A program made the position numbers and the translations under genes. A DNA stretch of 48,927 nt from Methylophilaceae bacterium (GTDB lineage Bacteria; Pseudomonadota; Gammaproteobacteria; Burkholderiales; Methylophilaceae), in NCBI GenBank assembly GCA_014378915.1, contig JACMMS010000085.1, positions 1 through 48,927 of the forward strand, in the 5' to 3' direction. The notes under the pieces were generated by a model. That model saw nothing but the letters and a program-made list of their open reading frames with translations. It made no database searches and had not been told where the DNA came from. The first letter of the stretch is position 1. Every line of letters begins with the position of its first letter. Below are positions 25,638 to 34,827 of this stretch, one piece after another.

Positions 25638-25853
25638 ATGGATGCCGATTTAAAAGCCTTAGAACTGAAGCTAAATCAACTATTGAGCTTCTGTAGGTCA
25701 TTAAAAGATGAAAATACAAGCCTGCGTGCAACCTTAAATCAATCTCAGCAAGACCTCAATCAGCTGCAAAACAACATGCAGTTGGCCAGTAATAAAATTG
25801 AGGTGCTAATGCAAACCTTGCCTGCCGAAATTTCCATTTTGGAGCTTAAATGA
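25638..25853 (+). CDS. Small coiled-coil cell-division-associated protein (TIGR02449/ZapB-like)
   Basis: 71 residues, nearly all one coiled coil with heptad Leu (MDADLKALELKLNQLLSFCR..., TLNQSQQDLNQLQNN). ATG 25638 is chosen since the earlier in-frame ATG (25602) lies over the promoter. It overlaps zapA by four bases (ATGA). In betaproteobacteria and others a protein of this type precedes zapA; a part in Z-ring assembly is inferred from the coupling. Confidence 0.8.
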   Translation: MDADLKALELKLNQLLSFCRSLKDENTSLRATLNQSQQDLNQLQNNMQLASNKIEVLMQTLPAEISILELK

Positions 25854-26161
25854 GTTTTAATGGCGGATTAGCTAAAGCGGTGGATGTAAAAATTATGGGG
25901 CGCGAGTTTACTATTTCGTGTACAGAAGAAGAGCAAGAAGGTTTATTGAGCGCAGTGAGTTATCTCAATAAAAAAATGAGCGAAATTAATGATGCAGGCA
26001 AAGTGATTGGTGTAGAGCGCATTGCCGTCATGGCGGCGCTTAATTTATCGCACGAATTACTTCACTCTAAGAATGGCAATGTTGATGTAGGCGACATTAA
26101 ATTACGCTTAAATACCATGCAGGATAGTATTGATGAACAGATCGGTTTATTAAATCGATGA
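25850..26161 (+). CDS. zapA: Cell division protein ZapA
   Basis: 103 residues. ZapA tetramers cross-link FtsZ filaments at midcell. Family features: VDVKIMGREFTISCTEEEQEGLLSAV in the N-terminal beta-alpha head, RIAVMAALNLSHELL helix, and a C-terminal coiled coil (VGDIKLRLNTMQDSIDEQI). Coupled by ATGA to the preceding coiled-coil gene and followed by 6S RNA, the classical zapA-ssrS order. Confidence 0.95.
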   Translation: MSFNGGLAKAVDVKIMGREFTISCTEEEQEGLLSAVSYLNKKMSEINDAGKVIGVERIAVMAALNLSHELLHSKNGNVDVGDIKLRLNTMQDSIDEQIGLLNR

Positions 26162-26310
26162 GTTCCTAGTATTAATATTTTTAAAATTTGAATATGTTTG
26201 TTTAAACCCTTTAGTTTTTGAACCATTTTGATTTTAATGGTGATAATGTTAAGTTGAAATAACCGGAAATTGTCATTTAAGATACATGAATTTAGTGTAA
26301 ATTACAGATT

Positions 26311-26510
26311 GTTTCTTCTGGTGTTGCTTGAGTCATATATTCCTTGAACTAGTTTTTGGCATAGGTGGCAGTTAATCAAGCTGCGGTGTGCGCGCTCTAA
26401 ACTGGGCTATTTCTTAAGATACCCTTGGTGAGTGTACCTAAAGCACTTTAGGCTGCTACCACTTGAACCTTTTTGGTTCAGGATGCAGGCTCAGGCAACA
26501 CCAGAGGGAA
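26311..26510 (+). ncRNA. ssrS: 6S RNA (SsrS)
   Basis: About 200 nt whose ends pair: TCTTCTGGTGTTGCTTGAG near the 5' end with CTCAGGCAACACCAGAGGGA at the 3' end. The 3' part has the conserved CTTGAACC...GGTTCA hairpin and GATGCAGGCTC, as in enterobacterial 6S RNA. A long central open region lies between. It mimics an open promoter and sequesters sigma-70 RNA polymerase in stationary phase. Its location behind zapA is standard. Exact ends are estimated. Confidence 0.9.
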
Positions 26511-26605
26511 TAACTATTGTGTGCTAAGTGAATTAATATTATGGCTACTTACTGATTGAAAACTACTTATTCAATCCCTGAAAATCTTCTCCCTAACGTA
26601 ATATG

Positions 26606-26977
26606 TTAGCGTAACTCGTGATACTTCAAATCTGCCAAACTCACTATTTCCAAGCACTTTTCGTGAGTAGCTTCCAATACAACGGGTGGTGCAAAGCCTG
26701 CTTCACTGGCTTCTAACCAACGCGAGGCACACAAGCACCATCGGTCACCAGCTTGTAAACCTACAAATCCATATTCTGTGCGTGGGGTTGTTAAATCGTT
26801 ACCACGAGAGGTAGAAAATGCCAAAAACTCATCCGTAACTTGAGCACACACGGTGTGTCTACCAGCATCATCTGAACCCGTTTCACAACAGCCAGTGCGA
26901 GTAAATCCTGTAAGCGGGTCAAGGCTACAGGTTTGTAACGCAGTACCAAGTACGTTCTTGTCTTGTTTTTTCGCCAT
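26606..26977 (-). CDS. DUF2237 family protein
   Basis: 123 residues from ATG 26977, with AAGAAG upstream; a TTG six codons earlier is possible. The sequence NVLGTALQTCSLDPLTGFTR, GCCETGSDDAGRHTVCA, FLAFSTSRGNDL and GDRWCLCASRWLEA is the full DUF2237 pattern. These small proteins of unknown role are widespread in bacteria and have several conserved Cys. It is transcribed divergently from the EVE gene 73 bases away. Confidence 0.9.
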   Translation of the reverse strand: MAKKQDKNVLGTALQTCSLDPLTGFTRTGCCETGSDDAGRHTVCAQVTDEFLAFSTSRGNDLTTPRTEYGFVGLQAGDRWCLCASRWLEASEAGFAPPVVLEATHEKCLEIVSLADLKYHELR

Positions 26978-27050
26978 TTTTTGTCTTCTTTGCAATCTTC
27001 AATCGATTATTAGTTATCATAATGCAAATAAACCTATTGAAAGTGACAAA

Positions 27051-27512
27051 ATGCGTTATTGGCTAATGAAATCTGAGCCCACCGATGTATCCATTGATGA
27101 TTTAGCCGCGATGCCCAACGAAACGGTAGACTGGTATGGCATACGTAATTATCAAGCGCGTAATTTTATGCGTGACCAAATGAAAGTAGGGGATGGCGTG
27201 TTGTTTTACCATTCTAATTGCGATGTACCTGGCATTGCCGGGATCGCGGAGGTATGTACTTTAGCTTATCCAGATCGTCTACAGTTTATTGTTGGACATA
27301 AATATTATGATGCCAAAGCCACACAGGAAACGCCACGCTGGGTTAATGTGGATGTAAAACTCGTGCGAAAAACGCGTTTATTAAGTTTAAAAGAAATGCG
27401 TAATACGTCTGAATTAGCTAACTTACGAATTTTACAACGTGGCAATAGATTATCAATTACCCCAGTAGACCCAAGAGATTGGGAAACTATAATTACAAAA
27501 TTAAAAGTTTAG
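27051..27512 (+). CDS. EVE domain protein
   Basis: 153 residues from ATG 27051; longer in-frame starts run across the divergent gene. MRYWLMKSEPTDVSIDDLA, DWYGIRNYQARNFMRDQMKVGDGVLFYHSN and PRWVNVDVKLV are the EVE (PUA-like) fold. EVE proteins bind modified bases or RNA; the single-domain bacterial form is mostly uncharacterised. Length is typical. Followed by its own terminator. Confidence 0.92.
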   Translation: MRYWLMKSEPTDVSIDDLAAMPNETVDWYGIRNYQARNFMRDQMKVGDGVLFYHSNCDVPGIAGIAEVCTLAYPDRLQFIVGHKYYDAKATQETPRWVNVDVKLVRKTRLLSLKEMRNTSELANLRILQRGNRLSITPVDPRDWETIITKLKV

Positions 27513-27523
27513 CGAATTAAAAG

Positions 27524-27549
27524 AGCCTCGCAACATAGAGGCTTTTTTA
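27524..27549 (+). terminator. Terminator after the EVE gene
   Basis: AGCCTC-GCAACATA-GAGGCT followed by TTTTTT. Confidence 0.85.
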
Positions 27550-27583
27550 TCATGTCTAATTAGCAACGCAGCAATCTCTTAAT

Positions 27584-28639
27584 CTATGGTTTATCTAAAC
27601 TACCCATAGATTTTGGGTAAGTCACAATACCCCAAGGCGTTAACTTATCTTCAATATGCTTAATCACTTCAAGCTTCTCGGCGTCAATCACCATAATTTC
27701 ATCAGACCTGCCGCAAGCTAGTAAAATATTTTTATCATCTGGGGTAAATGTAAAGTGCCAGCAACGTTTCCCTATATCAATTTCTTTGATTTTTTCAAAA
27801 GTTTTTGCGTTAAATGCAGTTAGTTTTTGGCCTTTGCTACTCGCAACAAACAAACGTTCACCTTTTTTATCGAATGAAACACCATAAGGTGCAAGAGGTG
27901 TAGCTATTGTTTTTAGATGGTTAAAGTTTTTATCCAACACAATAAAATTATTACCAAACTCTAAAGTAGCAATATAAGTACTACCATCTGGGGACACTTT
28001 TATACCACGTGGCCTATCGCCATACTCTGTAGTTTTGATTGTTTTGGTTAACTTGCCTGTTTTGTAATTGTGAACAGTAACCGTGTTGTCTGCTTCATTA
28101 GTGATGATGATTTGTTTACCATCTTTTGAAAACTCCACACCCTCAGTTTCTGGACCACCGACTACTTCACGAATCTTTTTGCCTTTTTTCAAATCTACTA
28201 CTGCAATACGGGCAGCCACTTTGTGGTCATTGTCATCCTTCGCTTCTTCTTTTACCACATCATCTGGTTTTGGAGGTGGTCCACCAGTTGAGCTAGGTTC
28301 TGTAGAAACAAAAACCAAGCCTTTAAAAATGCGTACAAATTCTGGGTTTTTACCTACGGGGATTTTTTTAACTGCTTTAGTAGCTAGATCAACAACAGAA
28401 ATAGTGCCTTCATCTTTATTAGCAGTAATCAAAAACTTACCATCGTCCGTCACACTCAAGCCGCGTGTGCCTGTGGCTTGCACATCAATGCTTTCTAAGG
28501 TCTCCATGGTGGCAAGATCAATCACTGATACTTTTCCATCTTGATTGGTTACATAGGCTTTACCAGCGTCTGCGGCACAGGCTGGTAGTTGCAGCGATAG
28601 GCCAATTGCAGTTGCCAGCATGGCATAAATAAATTTCAC
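27584..28639 (-). CDS. Exported YVTN-type beta-propeller protein
   Basis: 351 residues using GTG 28639, the best start because GGAG stands nine bases ahead; ATG 28648 directly abuts that GGAG. Signal peptide ends LQLPACAADA. Then seven YVTN-like blades (KAYVTNQDGKVSVIDLAT, FLITANKDEGTISVVDL, LFVASSKGQKLTAFNA, ILLACGRSDEIMVIDA). A Pro/Asp/Lys-rich loop around residues 125-150 interrupts the second-third blade. It resembles the propeller proteins associated with PQQ-dependent alcohol metabolism and the YncE group. Periplasmic; the ligand is unknown. No enzyme neighbours. Confidence 0.82.
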   Translation of the reverse strand: MKFIYAMLATAIGLSLQLPACAADAGKAYVTNQDGKVSVIDLATMETLESIDVQATGTRGLSVTDDGKFLITANKDEGTISVVDLATKAVKKIPVGKNPEFVRIFKGLVFVSTEPSSTGGPPPKPDDVVKEEAKDDNDHKVAARIAVVDLKKGKKIREVVGGPETEGVEFSKDGKQIIITNEADNTVTVHNYKTGKLTKTIKTTEYGDRPRGIKVSPDGSTYIATLEFGNNFIVLDKNFNHLKTIATPLAPYGVSFDKKGERLFVASSKGQKLTAFNAKTFEKIKEIDIGKRCWHFTFTPDDKNILLACGRSDEIMVIDAEKLEVIKHIEDKLTPWGIVTYPKSMGSLDKP

Positions 28640-28893
28640 TGATTTCATCTCCAAAGATAGTTGGTCATTAATTACGAATTATTAATAGTATGTAGGCAAT
28701 ATTGCACGTTACTAGTTCATCAATTTATACAGATGCATATAACTTATAAGTATGTAGCAAGAAGTGTTCACGCTTTTATTTATAAAAAAATTACTATATA
28801 AAACATGTGCTTAACTTTTAACTCTTATTTTGGTGGTTGATTACAACCTTTTTTAACAATCCATTGGTTGTAATGGACCACCAATTTTAAAAA

Positions 28894-30423
28894 TTAACCC
28901 AAAAATAAAGCGTACACAGGGTTTTGCGTTTCATCCCAATACGGATAGCCTAGATTTTGTAAAAAATGAGTAAATTCGTCTTGTTCATCCGGCGGTACTT
29001 GCATACCTACTAATACACGCCCAAAATCCGCGCCGTGATTGCGATAGTGAAATAAGCTTATGTTCCAGTTCTGCCCCATCGTATCTAAAAACTTCATTAA
29101 CGCACCAGGTTTTTCGGGGAACTCGAATCTAAACACAACTTCATTTTTTGCTTGTGGCGCGTGTCCGCCAACCAAATGACGCAAATGCAATTTAGCAACT
29201 TCATTATCAGTTAAATCAATGCTGGGTAAGCCTTCTACTTGCAGTTGGCTTACTAGCTTAGTGGCTTCACTGGTTTGGGTAATAGCAATGCCGACAAATA
29301 TATGCGCGTTGATTGGGTCTGAGTAGCGATAATTAAACTCTGTAATATTGCGGTTACCCAATAGTCGGCAAAATGTTTTAAACGCACCTGGTTTTTCAGG
29401 AATTGTGACAGCTAAAATGGCTTCGCGTTTTTCGCCAATTTCTGCACGCTCTGCAATAAAACGCAAGCGGTCAAAATTCATGTTCGCGCCGGAGGCAATG
29501 CCTATCAGGGTTTCACCTTTGATATTGTTGCGCTTAATATATTCCTTCATACCGGCAGCTGATAGTGCGCCTGCTGGTTCTAAAATACTACGCGTATCTT
29601 CAAATACATCTTTAATCGCGGCACAAATTGCATCGTTATCGACCACAATCATTTCATCCACATATTGTTGGCACAAATTAAAAGTATGATCGCCGACTTG
29701 TTTAACGGCGGCGCCATCGGCAAATAAGCCTACTTGGTCCAGCATGACGCGTTTGCCTAAATTTAGTGAATCAGACATTGCTTCAGCATCGCGCGCTTCT
29801 ACGCCTATCATTTTAATATCTGGGCGCATAGCTTTAACGTAAGCAGAAATACCAGCAAGTAGGCCACCACCACCCACGCAACAAAATATGGCATGGATAG
29901 GTTGTGGATGTGCCTCTAAGATTTCTAAACCAATTGTGCCTTGCCCTGCGATGACATCAGGATCATCATAAGGATGCACAAAAGTAAGCTGTTCGGATTT
30001 CTCTAGCTCTAGGGCGTGTACATAAGCGTCGGTGTAAGAATCACCAAACAATACAACTTCTGCACCACGACTTTTAACGGCATTAATTTTAATGAGCGGT
30101 GTCGTGGTTGGCATGACAATTACGGCGCGACAACTTAATTTTTGAGCAGCTAGAGCCACACCCTGTGCATGATTACCTGCCGAAGCACAAATGACACCAC
30201 GGTTTAAGGCTTCTGCAGGTAGATTAGCCATTTTGTTGTAAGCGCCACGCAGCTTAAACGAAAACACAGACTGCATATCTTCGCGCTTCAATAGAATGTG
30301 ATTACCCATACGCGCAGATAAATTGGGTTGAAACTCTAACGGAGTATTTTTAGCTACATCGTAGACACGAGAGTTTTCGATTTTTTTGACGTAAGTGGCT
30401 AGATCTAAATAATAGTTTTTCAT
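28894..30423 (-). CDS. ilvA: Threonine dehydratase (biosynthetic) IlvA
   Basis: 509 residues from ATG 30423 (an in-frame TTG lies four codons before). Deaminates threonine to 2-oxobutanoate, first step of isoleucine synthesis. PLP lysine in VFSFKLRGAYNK (about residue 58), phosphate-binding CVGGGGLLAG and CASAGNHAQGVA, then two C-terminal ACT-like regulatory domains (from about 330: KREAILAVTIPEKPGAF and NEVVFRFEFPEKPGAL) for isoleucine feedback. Full length; divergent from rpiA. Confidence 0.96.
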   Translation of the reverse strand: MKNYYLDLATYVKKIENSRVYDVAKNTPLEFQPNLSARMGNHILLKREDMQSVFSFKLRGAYNKMANLPAEALNRGVICASAGNHAQGVALAAQKLSCRAVIVMPTTTPLIKINAVKSRGAEVVLFGDSYTDAYVHALELEKSEQLTFVHPYDDPDVIAGQGTIGLEILEAHPQPIHAIFCCVGGGGLLAGISAYVKAMRPDIKMIGVEARDAEAMSDSLNLGKRVMLDQVGLFADGAAVKQVGDHTFNLCQQYVDEMIVVDNDAICAAIKDVFEDTRSILEPAGALSAAGMKEYIKRNNIKGETLIGIASGANMNFDRLRFIAERAEIGEKREAILAVTIPEKPGAFKTFCRLLGNRNITEFNYRYSDPINAHIFVGIAITQTSEATKLVSQLQVEGLPSIDLTDNEVAKLHLRHLVGGHAPQAKNEVVFRFEFPEKPGALMKFLDTMGQNWNISLFHYRNHGADFGRVLVGMQVPPDEQDEFTHFLQNLGYPYWDETQNPVYALFLG

Positions 30424-30569
30424 AAGGCTTTTCAATGAGCGATGCTCAACTTACTTAATCAATTAACTGGCAAGTGCAAATAGTAAATTGACTATTTAAG
30501 TTAAGCTTTACGCGGTGTATCATACAAATTAGTCGTAATTATAAAGAAAATATAGGAAATTAACTAAAA

Positions 30570-31229
30570 ATGGCATTTACACAGGATGAATTAAAGCAAC
30601 AAGTCGCAAAAGCGGCGGTTGAATACGTAAAAGAAGGCATTATTGGCGTGGGTACAGGTTCTACCGCCAACTTTTTCATTGAAGAGTTAGCTAAAGTTAA
30701 GCATAAGATTGAAGGCGCAGTCGCAAGTAGCGAAGCGACAGCACAGTGTTTACGTGGTCACGGTATCGAGGTATTTGATTTAAATACAGTCAATGGTATG
30801 GAAATTTATGTGGACGGTGCCGATGAAATTACCGAACATTTACACATGTTAAAAGGCGGTGGCGGTGCTTTAACACGTGAAAAAATTGTAGCAGCTTGTG
30901 CAAAGCAATTCATTTGTATCTGTGATGAGACTAAATATGTACCAACATTAGGTAAGTTTCCATTACCTGTAGAAGTGTTGCCAATGGCGCGTAGCTATGT
31001 AGCACGTGAGTTGGTTAAATTAGGTGGTCAGCCCCAATTACGTGACTTTACAACGGATAACGGCAATTTGATTTTAGATGTGCATGGTTTAACCATTAGC
31101 GACCCAATTGCAATGGAAGCTAAAATCAATCAAATAGTGGGTGTAGTCACCAATGGTTTATTTGCAGCAAGGCCAGCAAATATCTTATTATTAGCGACTG
31201 CCGATGGCGTTAAAACCTACAAAAAATAG
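30570..31229 (+). CDS. rpiA: Ribose-5-phosphate isomerase A
   Basis: 219 residues. Interconverts ribose-5-phosphate and ribulose-5-phosphate, also serving the ribulose monophosphate cycle in methylotrophs. Motifs [15 protein letters not shown] (residues 26-40), YVDGADEI (catalytic Asp), [15 protein letters not shown] (catalytic Glu/Lys) and [10 protein letters not shown]. Full family length. Followed after 105 bp by phoU. Confidence 0.97.
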   Translation: MAFTQDELKQQVAKAAVEYVKEGIIGVGTGSTANFFIEELAKVKHKIEGAVASSEATAQCLRGHGIEVFDLNTVNGMEIYVDGADEITEHLHMLKGGGGALTREKIVAACAKQFICICDETKYVPTLGKFPLPVEVLPMARSYVARELVKLGGQPQLRDFTTDNGNLILDVHGLTISDPIAMEAKINQIVGVVTNGLFAARPANILLLATADGVKTYKK

Positions 31230-31334
31230 TCAATAACGATTAAAATTAAATATTTATATCATAAATTTTCATCAAACTGTCACAATTGGTCTTTATGATT
31301 GAAATTGTGGATAAATGTAACAATAGGATAAAAC

Positions 31335-32042
31335 GTGCAAGTTGAACACACCTTTAAGCAATATGACACAGAGTTAGAATCCGTACGCGCTAAAGTACTA
31401 GAAATGGGCGGTTTAGTAGAAAGCCAAATCGTTAATGCGCTAGATGCTCTGGTAAAAGCTGATGTAAAACTTGCGCTTGAAGTGATGGATAATGATCATC
31501 GCGTTAATGACTTAGAAGTACAAATTGATCAAGACTGCAGCCATATTATTGCACGTCGGCAGCCTGCAGCGGGCGATTTGCGTATGATTATGAGCATTGT
31601 AAAAACTATTACGGACCTTGAACGAATCGGCGATGAAGCGACTAAAATTGCGCGTACTGCGCATAAAATTTACGAAGAAGATCGTATGTTTAAACCACGG
31701 TTTAATGAAATTAAAACCATGGTTGCTTTAGTTCGTGAGATGTTACGCACTTCACTTGATGCGTTTGCGCGTTTAGATGTAAGCAAAACAGTTGAAGTTG
31801 CGCGCCAAGATGAGCAAGTGGACGAGCAATTTCGTGTTGCAATGCGTCAACTCATTACATTTATGTTAGAAGATCCGCGCACTATTTCTATGTCACTTGA
31901 AGTTGTTTTTGTAGCTAAAGCGGTCGAGCGTATTGGTGACCATGCAAAAAACATCGCTGAATACGTGGTGTATATGGTCAAAGGTAAAGATGTACGCCAT
32001 GTGAGTATGCAAGAAATGGAACGTCAAGCTTTACATTCTTAA
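31335..32042 (+). CDS. phoU: Phosphate signalling protein PhoU
   Basis: 235 residues, GTG start with AATAGGATAAAAC upstream. All-helical with two PhoU repeats: ESQIVNALDALVKAD / GDLRMIMSIVKTITDLERIGDEATKIA and, later, VFVAKAVERIGDHAKNIAEY, whose E-R-x-x-D / E-R-I-G-D-H-A metal-binding motifs are intact. It links the Pst transporter to the PhoR-PhoB system. pst genes are not in the window, so phoU here stands alone. A strong terminator follows. Confidence 0.96.
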   Translation: MQVEHTFKQYDTELESVRAKVLEMGGLVESQIVNALDALVKADVKLALEVMDNDHRVNDLEVQIDQDCSHIIARRQPAAGDLRMIMSIVKTITDLERIGDEATKIARTAHKIYEEDRMFKPRFNEIKTMVALVREMLRTSLDAFARLDVSKTVEVARQDEQVDEQFRVAMRQLITFMLEDPRTISMSLEVVFVAKAVERIGDHAKNIAEYVVYMVKGKDVRHVSMQEMERQALHS

Positions 32043-32060
32043 CGTGAAATAAATAGCGTT

Positions 32061-32088
32061 AAAAAAGCCCGCAATGCGGGCTTTTTTA
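32061..32088 (+). terminator. Terminator after phoU
   Basis: AAAAAAGCCCGC-AAT-GCGGGCTTTTTT; A- and T-runs on both sides of a GC stem. Confidence 0.9.
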
Positions 32089-32273
32089 TTGTTCTAACAG
32101 CTCTTTATATGTACTTACTTCAATACTTATTTAACTATCACTTGAAGATTTTGTTAAGATTTTTGGGCGCAACCAAATCATTTGCATCTACCCGCAGTAT
32201 TTTCTCGTATAGACTGAAACTGATAAGAATACGATGAATATCTATTACAACATTTAAAACAGCAGGAACATGA

Positions 32274-32429
32274 ATGAATCATACATTTAATCATAAGCAA
32301 ATATTTGGCGGTGCATTAGCAGTGCTAGGCTTAATATGTGGTTTTCAAAAGCTAACAGAGGCTGAATCTTTTAGTAACAAGCTATCGCTTACTGGTGAAG
32401 GTTTGCCAACAATCACGTTATCTAAGTAA
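32274..32429 (+). CDS. Small membrane-anchored or exported protein (51 aa), unknown
   Basis: ATG 32274 preceded by CAGGAAC (ribosome site). Reads MNHTFNHKQIFGGALAVLGL then ICGFQKLTEAESF, a short cytoplasmic lead and one hydrophobic helix, and a polar tail ending TITLSK. It lies upstream of the ECF sigma/anti-sigma pair on the same strand and may be a target or partner. Not recognised; short but with good coding signs. Confidence 0.5.
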   Translation: MNHTFNHKQIFGGALAVLGLICGFQKLTEAESFSNKLSLTGEGLPTITLSK

Positions 32430-32608
32430 ATTTAGCCAAATAAATTAACATGAGGGTTAAGTTAAATCCATTTAAAACAGCACTTAGTTCTCATTTTAAA
32501 CATCATCAATTTAACTTAAAAAAAATGTCATAAAATATTACGACTTCTACAATATTAACCTTTGAAGCAACAGGTTATACTCATTCTTTTGCTTTAATAG
32601 ATAATGGT

Positions 32609-33202
32609 ATGGAAAATATTGCGCCTAAACTGAATGTATCAAGCGATGCAAGCGCTGATAAATTTTACGATATTGTACAAGGCATGATTGCACGTGATGA
32701 GGCATCACTTGCTGAGCTATACGACTGTACTTTATCAAAAGTGTACGGGCTGGCGCTAAAAATTACACGCCGTCATGATTTAGCAGAAGATGTTGTGGAA
32801 GATACTTATTATCAAGCGTGGCAAGAAGCCACGCGATTCGACAGCACGCGTGGTCCAACCATGGCTTGGTTGATGATGATTTGCCGCTCTCGAGCGATTG
32901 ATGCACTGCGACGACTAGATACAGCAGAATCGCATGCTGAACCACAGGACTTGATTGCGCACCAAGAATCAACTTCAGCGCCATTAGACCATTTGCTTAA
33001 CTTAGAACGAGATTCTTTACTGTATGAGGCTATCGCAACGCTAAGTGCTATACAGCGTCAATTGATTGCTTTGACCTTTTTTAAAGGCCTGACCCATGAG
33101 GGTATTGCAGAGCAAATGGCTATGCCATTAGGCTCAGTAAAGTCCAATATAAAACGCGCGCAAACCAAGTTAAAAGCCGCGTTATTCCAAGACAAGGATT
33201 AA
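32609..33202 (+). CDS. ECF-type RNA polymerase sigma factor
   Basis: 197 residues. Region 2 (about 25-90): LAELYDCTLSKVYGLALKIT, DLAEDVVEDTYYQAWQEATRFD, TMAWLMMICRSRAIDALRR. Region 4 (about 135-190): ALTFFKGLTHEGIAEQMAMPLGSVKSNIKRAQTKL with the HTH. The stop overlaps the next start by one base (TAATG); the cupin protein downstream is the cognate anti-sigma factor, as in the ChrR-type groups that sense oxidants such as singlet oxygen. The inducing signal is inferred only by family. Confidence 0.93.
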   Translation: MENIAPKLNVSSDASADKFYDIVQGMIARDEASLAELYDCTLSKVYGLALKITRRHDLAEDVVEDTYYQAWQEATRFDSTRGPTMAWLMMICRSRAIDALRRLDTAESHAEPQDLIAHQESTSAPLDHLLNLERDSLLYEAIATLSAIQRQLIALTFFKGLTHEGIAEQMAMPLGSVKSNIKRAQTKLKAALFQDKD

Positions 33203-33648
33203 TGATGAAAAAATCTAATCAACAACTAAACGCAATATTAGATCACGATATCAATGTCGCCATTGCAAGTAGCTTATTGCCAACTTCACCAGCACCAGAG
33301 GTTGCTAATCGCATAAAGCAAAAACTGATGAGCAGTATTCAAGCTGGGGCAGGACATCATCAATTTATATTTGCCAACCAAGGCGAGTGGAAAACCATCG
33401 CAACTGGTGTGGAAGTAAAGCTTTTACACAAGAGCGAAACAGGCAAATCTTTACTCATTAAAATGGCGGCTGATTCTAGTCTGCCACACCATGAGCACGA
33501 GCAAGATGAAGAATCTTTTGTCGTGGAGGGTCAAGTTTGGCTCGATGGCATTTTATGTTACCCGGGTGATTACCATCATGCGACCGCAGGCGGTTATCAC
33601 CGTGACATTCATACAAAAACAGGTTGCATATTGCTTGTACGCTTTTAA
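33202..33648 (+). CDS. ChrR-like cupin anti-sigma factor
   Basis: 148 residues. The cupin core SLPHHEHEQDEESFVVEG holds the His/Glu metal set, completed by GDYHHATAGG. The N-terminal zinc-binding anti-sigma domain typical of ChrR (H-x3-C-x2-C) is absent: the first 45 residues contain no Cys. So the sigma-binding part is short or divergent. Translationally coupled to the sigma gene. It probably releases the sigma factor when the metal site is oxidised. Confidence 0.82.
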   Translation: MMKKSNQQLNAILDHDINVAIASSLLPTSPAPEVANRIKQKLMSSIQAGAGHHQFIFANQGEWKTIATGVEVKLLHKSETGKSLLIKMAADSSLPHHEHEQDEESFVVEGQVWLDGILCYPGDYHHATAGGYHRDIHTKTGCILLVRF

Positions 33649-33689
33649 TAACAGCGACTAAACCTCTTGCATAATTCTCTCCGCTTTCT

Positions 33690-34769
33690 GTGAAATTTTT
33701 ACTTTTGTCATTAACACTATTGTTTGCAACACAACGAGTGAATGCAGAGCCATATTCAGCGCCTTTTTGGTTACCTAGTGGAAACTTGCAAACGATCTAC
33801 CCTACTCTTTTTGCGACTGTGCCCCAAGTGGATTATCGGCGAGAAAGGTGGGAACTGCCTGATGGCGATTTTGTAGATGTAGATTGGCTAAATACAGATT
33901 TGCCAATTACAGATTCGACAGCCACACCGATTAGTTCAGACCCGGCAATTGCAAATCCTGCAAATGACATTACACCCATTGTTGTGTTGTTTCATGGTTT
34001 GGAAGGCAACTCACAAAGCCAGTATGCTAAAGCTTTAATGGCAGCAACTAAAAGCAAAGGGTGGCGTGGCGTCGTGATTCATTTTAGGGGCTGCTCTGGC
34101 GAGCCTAATCGTTTGCCGCGTGTTTACTATGCTGGTGACACACCTGAAATTGAAATCATGCTCTCACGCCTGCGTACTGCTGCACCTAAAGCTAAAATCT
34201 ACGCTGTTGGCGTATCGTTAGGAGGCAATGCGCTACTTAAATGGTTAGGCGAATCTGGCGAACATGCTAGTGAGGTCATCACCAAAGCAGCTGCAGTTTC
34301 AGCACCTATGGATTTAGCTGAGTCAGCGAATGCCCTAGATAAGGGCTTTAATCGCTGGGTGTACACACCGCGCTTTGTCGATTCTATGCGACCTAAAGCC
34401 TTGGCTATGTCAAAACGCTTTCCAGGTTTACTGGATGAACAGAAGATTAACTCTGCAAAAACTATTCATGAGATTGATAGTGCCGTGACTGCAGTTTTAT
34501 ATGGTGCATCAAGTGCTGAGGATTATTATGCAAAAAATGCAGCAAAACCTTGGCTAGATAAAATTACACTTAATACATTAATTATCAATGCAAAAAATGA
34601 CCCATTTATGCCAGCAGAGTTTTTGCCAACGCAAGCCGATGTTTCATCTACTGTAAACTTAGAATATACAGATGAAGGCGGGCATGTAGGCTTTGTTACA
34701 TCGCCATTCCCTGGGCATGTGGAATGGCTACCTAAACATCTATTAAGTTTTTTTGAGGCGCAACCTTAG
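33690..34769 (+). CDS. YheT-like alpha/beta hydrolase with predicted signal peptide
   Basis: 359 residues, GTG start. The YheT/Eip1-type sequence begins at APFWLPSGNLQTIYPTLF (about residue 24) and continues with VVLFHGLEGNSQSQY, GVVIHFRGCSGEPNRLPRVYY, nucleophile elbow VGVSLGGNALLKW (Ser), and the catalytic His in EGGHVGFV. Unusually a hydrophobic leader (MKFLLLSLTLLFATQRVNAE) with a signal-peptidase-like site precedes it. Relatives normally begin at the PFWLPGGHLQT block in the cytoplasm. Either exported here or the start is later. Esterase substrate unknown. Confidence 0.88.
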   Translation: MKFLLLSLTLLFATQRVNAEPYSAPFWLPSGNLQTIYPTLFATVPQVDYRRERWELPDGDFVDVDWLNTDLPITDSTATPISSDPAIANPANDITPIVVLFHGLEGNSQSQYAKALMAATKSKGWRGVVIHFRGCSGEPNRLPRVYYAGDTPEIEIMLSRLRTAAPKAKIYAVGVSLGGNALLKWLGESGEHASEVITKAAAVSAPMDLAESANALDKGFNRWVYTPRFVDSMRPKALAMSKRFPGLLDEQKINSAKTIHEIDSAVTAVLYGASSAEDYYAKNAAKPWLDKITLNTLIINAKNDPFMPAEFLPTQADVSSTVNLEYTDEGGHVGFVTSPFPGHVEWLPKHLLSFFEAQP

Positions 34770-34827
34770 TTTGCTTTAAACCACCTAGCTGCGCTTGCTA
34801 GTGCCTAAAAAATCTAGTTTGAGTGCG

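Noticed and set aside
31265-31334. PhoB box ahead of phoU (CTGTCACAATTGGTCTTTAT)
   Set aside because: Only one half-site fits; the second repeat is too degenerate to claim.
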